Of a DNA stretch of 64,000 bases, positions 1 to 9,530 are shown in pieces. Source of the stretch: Hoplostethus atlanticus (Eukaryota; Chordata; Actinopteri; Trachichthyiformes; Trachichthyidae). Position numbers and translations under genes: made by a program. The notes under the pieces were generated by a model. It was not told where the DNA came from. It saw nothing but the letters and a program-made list of their open reading frames with translations, and made no database searches. The stretch is taken from NCBI GenBank assembly GCA_034670405.1, contig JAXDDX010000048.1, positions 2,574,501-2,638,500 on the forward strand, written 5' to 3'. Position 1 is the first letter of the stretch. The number at the start of each line of letters is the position of its first letter.

Positions 1-1139
1 GAGGCAAGCACAATGTTGTCAGTAACTTTATCTCTTACCCATTAACTAGGTGTACTTTGTGTTCCTTGTTTATGCAGCATTCTCCCATGTGTTGAGTTTT
101 AAAGTTTAGGTAACTTTGCACGTTGCACGGTGGCCTGAAATAGCAGCAAGAGATAATGGTTTGAATTTTGAGGACTTCTGTTCTCAGAAATCCTGCAAGT
201 TGAGGAAGCTAAATATTCTTAGTGCCTGGTGAAGAAGTTCAGCCATTGTTGGTGAATCTCTGGACGGAATCGCTTGTACTTTGTATTTCGCTCTTAAGTT
301 TCGATTTGTCATTTTCCACCAGTGTCCATACCGACACCAGAATCTCATTTGTGCAAATGGGGTGACTCTACAGCGTCTAAATTAGGGGAAGTGGGGCGCT
401 CTTCTCTGTTGCAGTTCCACTTGATCACTTCATCAAGATGGGTGTATTTTTTTAATGTCACTTGATATCTGTGCCCAGTTCACCCGTGACTCTCTTTGTC
501 ATCGTTTCCTCATCTTCCTGTCATTATTTTTTCTTTTGGGGTAAGCTTTATCATTTAAATAAAAAAATAAAATCTATGTCTAGAATGTAGAAAACAACGT
601 GTACAGTACATAATTAGCTCCTCTATGGGATATCCACATTTTCAAACTAATGTTTGCCCCCTAAAACTGAAGCCCTAAGCTGTTCTAATGCAGCTTTTAG
701 GTTGTTCTTCCAGCATCCTATGTTTGGGCCCTGAACCAGCCTTTGGAAACCTACAACTGTATGAACACAATCTGGCAAAAAAAAAAAAAAATCTATGATA
801 TACACATCATCTAAAACATGGGAGCGGACCTCAAAATAGATGCACATTAGGCCCCGGACTACCATGACCAAGATTTTGTCCTAGATTTTAGTTGTTGGTG
901 GTTTATTAATGAGTCAGAGTGAAACCTATGATTACAATAGTCATTCTCTAATTGGGGTAATTTCTAGGGAATTCATTTCTAGTGAAATTAAACTATTGCT
1001 CATTTTGCCGGGGACGCCCTAGACACAGTGTAAGACAGCCAAAAAGTAATACATGTAATGCAGACCCCATGAAAAAACAGCTTTATACCCTGAAAGTATA
1101 GTGTATATCTGCATCCTTATGAGATATGAGTACACTTGC
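1..1139. other. crb2: crb2 intron, no exon recognised
   Basis: This lies downstream of the GC donor at 1140 in transcript direction. No EGF or LamG coding was seen. Positions about 350-425 resemble, in reverse orientation, the MITE family at 9108-9530 and 42176-42433. The rest is AT-rich unique-looking DNA. Confidence 0.5.
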
Positions 1140-2102
1140 CTTCCTCACAGCTTTCCCCATAATAGGGCCGGTGGCATTCGCAGCTGGCGCGAACCCACAT
1201 ATCCACACATGTCCCGCGTTGTGAGCAAGGGTCAGCCAGGCACCAGTCTTTCTTGCTGCATCCCAGTTCTATGCCCCGGTTCTCCTCTCTGGTGAGGTCC
1301 TGGGGCAGCAGCAGCCGACGATCCACCTGAAGGTCCTCCATGCAGCCGATGAACCCCCTCCCGCTGGCCGTGCGGGCCAAGTATTCTTCCGGTGCTCCTC
1401 CCACGTACAGCTGTCGGAAGGAGCCGGGCTGGAGGAAGATGAGGTGGTTGTGGCCTTCGTTCATCTCAGTGCACACTTCTCCGACACATCCAGGTCCTTT
1501 TACGACCAGAACCAGCCTCTCGTCCATGGTCACGATGGCCTGGTGCCACGCTCCGTCATTGACTGGCTGAGGGTGGATAACCTGCAGCATCTTCCCAGAC
1601 TTCACCCTAGCCTGGAGGTAGCCCCTCACTAGCTCCAAGGAGACAAAGCGCTCCACGGTGCCCCGGTAGTACAGCACCATGTCGGGCAGAGTGCTCTTGA
1701 ATCGGAGCTGCATGTGGAGCCCGTGGTTGAGGTCGTGGAGGTCTGCCTCTCGCCCGGTCATGTTGCTGGCCACAGGTAGCTGGATGTGGACGTAGCCCTC
1801 GGAGTTAAAGGAGAAGGTGGTGGAGGTGTTGCAGAGTTCTCCGGTCCAGCCGGGTGGACAGAGGCAGGTGTAGCTGTGTTCAGTGGTGTCGGCCAGCACG
1901 GGGACGCAAGTCGCCTCGTGTTGACATCGGTGCTGCCGGCAGCCCACCAGGCGGACGTCGCAGTGGCGGCCACCCAAGGGCTCCCGGCCACGCTCCGGCT
2001 CGGGGCAGTGACACCTATAGGCGTTGGCAGCGTCTTTGCACGTGGCGCCGTTCTGGCAGGGATCACTCTCACACTCATTGATGTCCACCTCACAATGGAC
2101 GC
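1140..2102 (-). CDS. crb2: crb2 large exon: EGF, EGF, laminin-G, EGF
   Basis: The exon has 963 bases. Order: a calcium-binding EGF ([14 protein letters not shown]), a second EGF ([13 protein letters not shown]...CPPGWTG), a laminin-G domain of about 180 residues beginning [14 protein letters not shown] and ending at [12 protein letters not shown]...LGC, then another EGF ([13 protein letters not shown]). The acceptor is ccacgcag. The donor is a GC site, gaag|gcaagt, which fits phase 1 like the other exons. The gene continues beyond the left edge. Confidence 0.87.
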
Positions 2103-2989
2103 CTGCGTGGAGGATAATACAGCACTTCACAGACTGACATTCACAATTTACACAGACGACGGCTACTGTGGGAGTGGCCTAGGTGTTTGTGTTAATCATA
2201 CCGATCCAACTCCCTTTGCCTCCCCAAACACATCCAGGATCACAATGGAAAACAAAGCATGCAATTTTATAGCGCCATGCTCATAGTCGTAACGCCAATA
2301 ACTCCAAGTTAATCAGTCATACAAGAGACAGTACTGGATGCCTGGAAAGCCAAACTAAGTGTCTTAATTAGATACAGAGCAAAGCATGCATGCACAAATA
2401 AACAGACACAGGTTTGGTTACACTAGCGAACACCGGGGCAATGCAGGAAGATTTCCATCATCATTCGCTGATCAGGAAATGACTGCAGAAAATGACCAGT
2501 AATTGCACAGTTAGCAGTGAATTCGATTTGTGAACTTCCTTAACACGATTAAAACAACGTCTGTCACACTGATTGGATGAGCTGGACTGTGAAATATTAC
2601 AAAGTAGGCGTGCCGAATAAACTCGGGTACTCCTGCGCCACGGACTAATACAGTTTTCGGTAGGTAGGTTTTCAATCCAGACGCCAAGAAGCCACCTCAT
2701 CAAACCGCATTCAACATTAAGCCCTGGCAGCACCAGTCAACTTGCATTAACATAGTCCCTTAAAAACCCCTAAAGCTTTCCGTCCTCTCGGTGCCAAGAC
2801 TCTTCCCACGCACAGGAGTACACTTTCTCAAAGTTTCTTTCTTTTTTAAATGTACCATACTGTACCTGCCAGCCCCCAAGGCCCACAGCAGCACAGCAGC
2901 AGCAGCAACCTCATTCCCCCCATGATGCATGAGTCAACAGCCAACACACTCTTCACACAAGCAGATGACAGAAGTGACACAACCAGGTC

Positions 2990-3055
<66 letters not shown>

Positions 3056-5600
3056 AGCTTACAAAGCAGAACTGCCTCTACTCCTCAACTCTGTACCAGG
3101 CAGACAGGCAGGAGTGATTACAGACAGCCCTGCCCACCTTTTCCCACCCTCCCTCCCTACCTCTGTCCTCCCTCTCTGCTTCTCTCCCCTCTATGCCTCC
3201 ACCCCTCCCTCCTTCCCTCCATCACTCCCCCCCCAAGCAGAGCAGTAAGCCTCCAGCTGGCTCCTGTCAGTGTTGACAAGAGGAATGCAGCGCTGCAGTC
3301 CCTCCCTGATCGATGTGCTGGCCTATGGATGCCCACTAGCGGCGGGAGCTATTATGACAAACAGGAGGGAGGTGCTGGAGGTATGAAGCTTCTGATGGGC
3401 TAGGCCTAAGTCAGGTTAGACAGATATATGCGGCCGATATTGGCTTTTCAGCCACCTCTTCTATATCTATGATGCAGTTTGAGTGATTAAAAGTTAAAAG
3501 ATTCTATTCTATTCTAGTAGTAGTAGTAATAATACCAGTAGTAGTAGTAGATTTAGTGCCCCATGATTGTCTAAATGCTGTTTCAGAGGCTTTTCTATCC
3601 TGACAAGAATAAGATTCTGGAGATAAACTGAATACTTTGGGGAAAATGTGTTTTTTTTGGATGAAAATTGTCAAATTTAAAGAAACTAAAAATCAGCACA
3701 GAATATTGGCTATCATCGTATCAGTATCAGCCTTCAAAACTCGAGTCAAACTAGCTGCTAACCCTACGCATGGCCCAGGCGGAGTGAGGAGGGCGTAAGA
3801 GGGGCTTCCTCTAAATTGGCTTAGCAGCCAGTCACATAGTGGCGACCACCTCCTGCATGTGGAAAGTCAATCTCTTGCACACACGTGCCATAGAAAGTTA
3901 ATTGGATCATATTTGGTGGTGCCATATGGAGGTTTTCCCTGTATTTTTTGGTTGCTGTTGCGCAACAGTGGCATGTTTACACCGCGGCATACCAGAAGGC
4001 TGAAATGTAGTTTGGAAAAAGGGGTCTTGTTTTTCTCAGAGGAACTTTTTGTATCTTCCGTCATTCTGTGGGCCTTAGTTAGTCTTATAAGCAGCTTTGT
4101 CGTAATCCCCAACTCCCCCCGATACATTTCTTGGGAAGACCCCCTTTTAATGCCCAAGCTGGACGGCTGACATATGGCAGGTTTATTGGCTTTGTTGTTT
4201 TCTGCTATGCTCCTCCGTACCATATGCCCTCTCATCCCTTCCTATCCCCTCTCTGTTAAAGCCACCACCTCTGTGGCCAGAATACTGTCGGCCAATTAGG
4301 TTCTGATTTTGTTGCGGAGAGATTTCGGCAGAATTCCCCCAAAGTTTGAAGCAATTTCCGTTGTTTTGAGTGATGCAGCGACAAATCTCCTCTAATGAGG
4401 AATTAATATCTTGGCAGGCCATAAGGAATGATCAGTAGGAGGAGGATTAACCCGTTATTGTTTGGCCAAGGAGATTCAAGGACCTGGTATGGGTAGTTAT
4501 CTCCCTCCCTCCTGTCTAGACCAGCTGATACTGAGCACCAGGAGGTCAGCGAAGGTGTTTTGTTTAGAAGATAAGGGGTTTCGCCTACCTGTGAAGCCGT
4601 CTGGACACACACATTGATAAGAGTTAACCAGATCCTCACAGCTTCCTCCGTGCTGACACGGGCCAGACTCACACTCGTCCACATTCACTGAGCAATTCTC
4701 TCCTGCAAGAGGAAACTTTTGTCACTTCACTGCTCAGGTTGTAGGAAAGATTTAGACATCGCTGGCAAAGGAATACACAATGTTTTTGGGGAGATTGGTC
4801 GCTTTTGGTCACTGTTAAGTGACAAGAACACACACACTGAAATCATCCATGGGTCTCTGGAGGATTGTTGGCTCTGGTGCTCACTGCTAACACTTTAGCA
4901 TACACTACGTTGAGCTATAGGACGCTAGAAAGCATTATCTCAATAATGAGAACTTGTTGCAGCTCTAAAGCTAAATGGAAAGTAATCTTAAAATGATATG
5001 TGATCACTATCACTCAAAGTGTTAGCACGGAGCCTACTATTACTCAACATGGTGTACGCTAAAGTGTTAGCATGGAGCACCACAACCAACGATCTACCGG
5101 GGACAAATGGATGATTTTGGTGTCTATGTTCTCATCACTTAACAAGTAGATGGGTTTCTAGACCATTTCAAATGTGGGGGGTCAGGCTGGGGCAACTTTT
5201 TGGGGGGACCAGTTATATTATGTATAACTTTCATCTAGATTATTAGCAATTTATCTATTTTTAGCACAGTGGGAATTGAGAGACTGTTAACAGGCTAAAT
5301 TGACCAACAGAACAATATCCCAAAAATTCCTTTAAGGTTTTTAAAAAAAACATATATCTTTGTATTTCATTTTGTTTCCAGACCAGTCTCGAGGAGTGTA
5401 AAAGGTTTTACCAATGAATCCTGGCAGACAGTGGCAGATGAAGCCGGCTGCCTCCTCGTAGCTGAAATTGGCTCTGCTGAGTTCAGGCAGCGTCACATAG
5501 TTCAGGACGTCTGAGCGCTGGAAACACTCCCCTCCATTCTCACATGGATTCAGCTCACACTCGTCTATATCCACTTGGCAGTTCTCCCCCTCATAACCTG

Positions 5601-5648
<48 letters not shown>

Positions 5649-8600
5649 TTATAACAGCAATAATCACAGCTGCATACGTCTGCATCTTATCCTGTCGCAA
5701 TGTGCTCATGCATCATTTTTCGTAATTCAACACAGCCCTAAAAGATTTAAACAGTGATGCATTGCTTTTTCCATATAGTATAGTATAGTATAGTATAGTA
5801 TAGTACAGTATAGTATAGTATAGTATAGTTCCCTACCCTAAATGGTGTCTTGGTGCAAAAGCACACCTCTCTTCGGCCCCCTCTTACCCTCTACGTTCCA
5901 GAGCAACCCTTTATATGTTTGATTGACGTGTGTGAGACACCAAGACGATCCCCTTTATGTGCGCGGCCTCTTACATATCAATGCGTTGATACCTGGAGCC
6001 TCTAGCATTTCAACAACATGCTTTTGATGTTCTGATTTCATGTTTGATGGTAGATTTTACAAGCTGAGCACCCACCAAAAAAATACACTTTTGTATTTTT
6101 ACCAGAAATTTAAGCACTGTGTCAAATTGATATCTCAGGTGATATCAACTAAAACTTTGGTTAAGGTAAAGGTTAAGGTTTTGGTCATGTTACATAAGAA
6201 AAACCTTTGCTGAAAATGAAAACTTCAACAGAAAACTTCTTCGCATGAGTTTGGAATTTAACCCGGGTCATCAAAGTTGAGGGTAAATGTCTCCCCCCCA
6301 TCCACCCCCCTGACCTCCACACTCTTACTTTCCACTGCACTATTTCGATATCAAAATACTTCCTGTTTCCAGTCGTGTCTTCTCCACCTATGAAATTTTA
6401 TGTTATCAGCTATCAGTAGCTTCACTACAAAAATATGAACGTGTACCTGGCCAGCAGAGACAGGTGTATTGGTTGACCCCCTCCTGGCAAGTAGCTCCGT
6501 ACTGACAGGGGTCGGAGGCACATTCAAGAATATCCTCTTCACAGTGGTTGCCAACAAAACCCGTCCCATCACAGTCACACGTATAGCTATAGGAAACAGT
6601 AGAGACAGATAAATGGTTGTTTAACACTAGAAAGATCAAAACATTTGGCAGTATAACCAAATACAAAATACAACAAATCAAATGTACTTGATAAAAATAG
6701 TTGCAGTACGAGATTAGGACAATACAGAACACAGTACATAGCAACAACGTCATAGATTTCCACAATAAAGGCAAATACTGTTTGTAGTTATGTGAATCTG
6801 GGCTTACTGTATGTTCAAAATCTTGCCTTTGTCACGTGAAAACCCCATAACTATATATATATATCTTTTGGGGTATTTTCTTGTTTTAACATCATGGGTC
6901 CTCTATGTTTTTCTACCAGGTACTCACAGCATCTCACACCACCTAATGACTCATTGTTATGTCCGACAGTAAGTGGATTAATTCTTATCCCTTATCTTAT
7001 CAACTTTAATGTCTGCCAGGAATGCAACTATCCCCAGGCTGGCACGACGCACTGCTGGGTGACACATTGGGGTTAAGCTCACCTGGCTCAACATGGGTGG
7101 GAGTGGAAAGTGAGACATAGACAGACGGTAACAGAGACAGGGGGATGTAGATATTAGGATTGGACCAATATATGGGTGTGCCGATATGCCGATATGCATC
7201 ATCTGTTCGTCCATATCAATGGATCAAGTCTAAGCCTAATTCTAATATGGGATTTAGAAAAAGGAAGCTGGACGCTCATAGCTCCAGATTTATTTATTTA
7301 GATACAATCATGATGGTTTGTGGAATGTCCAAATAAATCGGTGCATCGGAGCTGTGAGAGTGCGGCCACCTTTTGTCTGTAAAAACTGCAATGAAAGCTG
7401 CCTCACCCTGCCTTAAGGATTTCATTTAGTCTGGCTTTCAACGCAGAGTTTTAGACCCCATTACACCTGGCATTAAAACGCCTCTTGGGTGATGAGATAG
7501 CAAGATTGCATAAAAATCCAGGTGTAAATGCACCTGAGATGCATTGGGGACGGATTAAAATGCGATGGCTTATAGCAATTTCGGGAGCTTTCCCATCTTA
7601 ACCGGAATGCAATTTTGAGGGGCATATAAATGATCCAATTCAAAGATAGCAAATATTGGCACAATATATCAACTGTCAGCTTCAAAAGCCCATATTGGCC
7701 TAACCCTAGCTGTTAACCCTGACCTACAGAACCTGCTTCAGGGGCTTTAGTCTGGGTTTCAGTGGAGAGTTTTAGTGTCCCAAAAGTCACAGCATCAATA
7801 TCGGCCAACAAAACCACAGCGGCCTAATCCTAAAAGAGGTAGGCATGCAGATGTGTATAATCCTACCTGTTCACCAGGTCTATACACCTGCCCTCATTCA
7901 GACAGGGCATGCTGGCACATTCGTCGACGTTGACCTCGCAGTCTCGGCCCTGGAAGCCGGCCATGCACTCGCACGTGTACATGGCGACGTGGTCTCGGCA
8001 GGTGGCGCCGTTCTGGCAGGGACGCACCTCACACTCGTCGATCTCCACCTCGCAGTTAATCCCTTTGGTGGGGGGGTGGGGGGACAGCACAGGAATGGGG
8101 GCCAAGCCATGAGATGGCAACACACATAATGATCTTAACACACACACCGATACTACTGCAGCACCCAGAGCTTCAGCTTCTGCTGTTTCAGAGGCCTTTC
8201 CACCCAGTTGAGAAACAAATTCTGGGGGAAACACTGAATTCTTGTATTGCTTTGGAATTCTTGGGCTATCGACTATCGGCAGCTATATCAACATCAACCT
8301 TCCAAAACCTGTATCGGTCGAACCCTAGGGTGTTAACCCTGATGTACTACCCAGAGTTTCTCACCTTTGAAGCCTGGCACACAGTCACACCTGTAGTGAT
8401 CCACCTCATCAACACATCTAGCGTTGTTCTGGCAGGGTCGCGAAGCGCACTCGTTGATATCCAGCTCACAGTGGGACCCTTGAAAACCAGGCACACAGAA
8501 GCACTGGTAGGCGTTGACCCCGTCTTTACAGATGGCCCCGTTCCGACAGGGCCCAGACAGGCATTCATCTATGTTCTCCTCGCACCGCTCTCCCTGGTAC

Positions 8601-9060
8601 CCAGCCAGACATTGGCACTGGTACCCAACGTCGGGGATGTCGATACAGGTGGCTCCGTTCTGGCACGGCTCCTCAGAGCAATAGGTGACGTTAACCTGGC
8701 AGTCTTCGCCTCCCAATCCGAAGGGGCAGTGGCAGGAGTAGCCACTGACTCCGTGGACGCAGTGGGACCGGACGCCTTCGCAGGGGTTGCTCTCGCATGC
8801 ATCTACGCTCACGGTGCAGTTGGCCCCCGCAAAGCCGTCTGGGCAGTGGCAAGCGAACTCCTCGGTCCCAAGGATGCTGGTACAGTTGTCGCAGGGTGCC
8901 AGGACGCAGGCATCGTACGGCTTGTCGCAGTCCTTGCCCATGTACCGCAGCGGTTCTTTGGGACAAAGGCACAAGTAGTCACCCATGTGGTCAAGACAAG
9001 TGGCGCCGTTGTTGCAGGGAGATGACAGACACTTGTCTGCTGAGGCTGTGCACAGCAGCC
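1140..9060 (-). CDS. crb2: crumbs homolog 2-like polarity protein, partial (six internal exons)
   Basis: Crumbs proteins are apical transmembrane proteins that bind Pals1/Patj through their cytoplasmic tail and set epithelial and photoreceptor polarity. Exons in transcript order are 9060-8365, 8062-7867, 6586-6447, 5597-5412, 4702-4589 and 2102-1140. Codon phases join without a break (lengths 696, 196, 140, 186, 114, 963), giving about 765 extracellular residues: some 14 EGF modules, many with the calcium-binding D-I/V-D/N-E-C start, and one laminin-G domain. The QRSD and AAGFICHC stretch in the fifth EGF block resembles human CRB2. The signal-peptide exon upstream of 9060 was not found. The remaining LamG/EGF modules, membrane helix and ERLI tail should lie left of position 1. 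Family assignment is firm. The choice of crb2 over crb1 rests on remembered similarity and on linkage to fpgs and tubulin, and is less certain; a versus b paralogue is unresolved. Confidence 0.85.
2992..3054. repeat. (TC)n microsatellite
   Basis: A near-perfect TC run of about 60 bases lies in the crb2 intron between the exons ending at 2102 and 4589. The bases after it (to about 3240) remain pyrimidine-rich. Confidence 0.95.
3580..3765. repeat. Copy of GACCGATAT-type MITE (fragment)
   Basis: Shares the internal text 'ctatcctgacaagaat' and 'tatcagccttcaaaac' with copies at 8190-8335, 23829-24193, 33900-34130 and 50472-50890. Termini are degraded here. Confidence 0.6.
4589..4702 (-). CDS. crb2: crb2 exon: single calcium-binding EGF
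   Basis: A symmetric phase 1-1 exon of 114 bases encodes one EGF ([15 protein letters not shown]...CPDGFTG). The acceptor is tttcctcttgcag and the donor is acag|gtaggc. Confidence 0.86.
4813..5146. mobile_element. Foldback element with about 100-bp inverted arms
   Basis: The left arm 4813-4914 and right arm 5043-5146 are near-perfect reverse complements, with a spacer of about 128 bases. The inner ends of the arms contain one unit of a 45-bp repeat (tagcatacactatgttgag core) found elsewhere in the window. It lies in a crb2 intron. No open frame is present, so it is a non-autonomous foldback/MITE. Confidence 0.8.
5412..5597 (-). CDS. crb2: crb2 exon: EGF module with long internal insert
   Basis: One EGF with an enlarged loop ([10 protein letters not shown]... 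to AAGFICHC) is encoded, an insert shared with human CRB2 as I recall it. The acceptor is ctgcag immediately after a (TG)n run, and the donor is attg|gtaaaa. Phase 1 at both ends makes the exon skippable without a frameshift (186 bases). Confidence 0.86.
5603..5645. repeat. (CA)n microsatellite at crb2 acceptor
   Basis: On the coding (minus) strand it reads (TG)n and ends a few bases before the ctgcag acceptor of exon 5597-5412. Confidence 0.95.
5774..5829. repeat. (TATAG)n tandem repeat
   Basis: About eleven pentanucleotide units with one variant (tacag), in a crb2 intron. Confidence 0.95.
6447..6586 (-). CDS. crb2: crb2 exon: end of one EGF plus one full EGF module
   Basis: The acceptor is gtttcctatag and the donor is ccag|gtacac. 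The translation starts Ser-Tyr-Thr-Cys-Asp-Cys, which finishes the EGF begun in the preceding exon, then gives EEDILEC...CLCWPG. The CLCWPG ending matches the same position in human CRB2 as recalled. Confidence 0.83.
7430..7560. repeat. Fragment of the GACCCC...ACACCTG repeat family
   Basis: The text 'gaccccattacacctggc' and 'attaaaa' resembles the ends of the element at about 46829-49046. It lies in a crb2 intron. Confidence 0.45.
7867..8062 (-). CDS. crb2: crb2 exon: two calcium-binding EGF modules
   Basis: Two EGF modules (CEVEIDEC... and CEVNVDEC...) are encoded. The acceptor is C-rich (cccccaccaaag) rather than T-rich, and the donor is aacag|gtagga. Phase 1 in and phase 2 out match the neighbouring exons. 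The next exon completes the third, split EGF module. Confidence 0.85.
8190..8335. repeat. Copy of GACCGATAT-type MITE (fragment)
   Basis: The words 'tttcagaggcctttccaccc', 'ttcttgggctatcg' and 'tatcggtcgaaccctagg' match the family end. It sits between two crb2 exons, about 30 bases from the donor at 8365. Confidence 0.6.
8365..9060 (-). CDS. crb2: crb2 exon: six EGF modules
   Basis: The acceptor (tttccag) lies just above 9060 and the donor (aaag|gtgaga) just below 8365. The exon enters with one codon base already used, reads [10 protein letters not shown] at its start, and is open for 696 bases. Six EGF modules follow in tandem; the last three begin with DEC or NEC and carry the PCxNG pattern typical of crumbs and Notch EGFs. 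It is probably the second coding exon, directly after the signal peptide. The long open frame on the opposite strand is a shadow of this cysteine-rich code. Confidence 0.88.
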
Positions 9061-9107
9061 CTGGAAAGGAAGGACATTGTTAGTATTAAAGCTGCTGATT
9101 TTTATGT

Positions 9108-9530
9108 TGAAGTACACTCCTCTTATCAGCCTAAACCACAACAGAGAAGAGCGTCCCCACTAATTGAGAGCCTGTAGATTCACCCTATTTGCCCAAATGT
9201 AATTCTGGTTTTGGTTATGTACACCCATAGGAAGTGACGCATTCTAACTTAAAGTCACATTTTTATTTTCTTGCATTTTTTTATTAAGAAATTCTGCAAG
9301 CAAGACACCATCGAAACACTGTTCTTTGTGACTTCTCTCGCATCCCTTTGGCATCCTTTGGCATAAAGCATCACAGACCGACCGGGCTGGGAAACATGAG
9401 CATGCTGTGTGCAGTTTACTGACGTCACCTTACAGGATTTGTGGGTATTGAAGTTCAAACGTTTCAAACAGTTACCTCTCAGTGCCATTTGGAGCCGCCG
9501 ATGTATGAAGTTGCCTAGTGCAGCTCATAA
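9108..9530. repeat. MITE family copy, related to 42176-42433
   Basis: Shares blocks such as 'cagagaagagcg', 'ccctatttgc', 'aagtgac' and 'gtgcagct' in the same order as the copy at 42176-42433. It begins just beyond the crb2 exon acceptor at 9060. Confidence 0.55.

Noticed and set aside
1786..2286. 166-codon open frame on the plus strand
   Set aside because: Antisense to the large crb2 exon; no recognisable protein.
8114..9025. 303-codon open frame on the plus strand
   Set aside because: It is exactly antisense to the six-EGF crb2 exon, has no splice or family support, and arises from the regular cysteine codon pattern.
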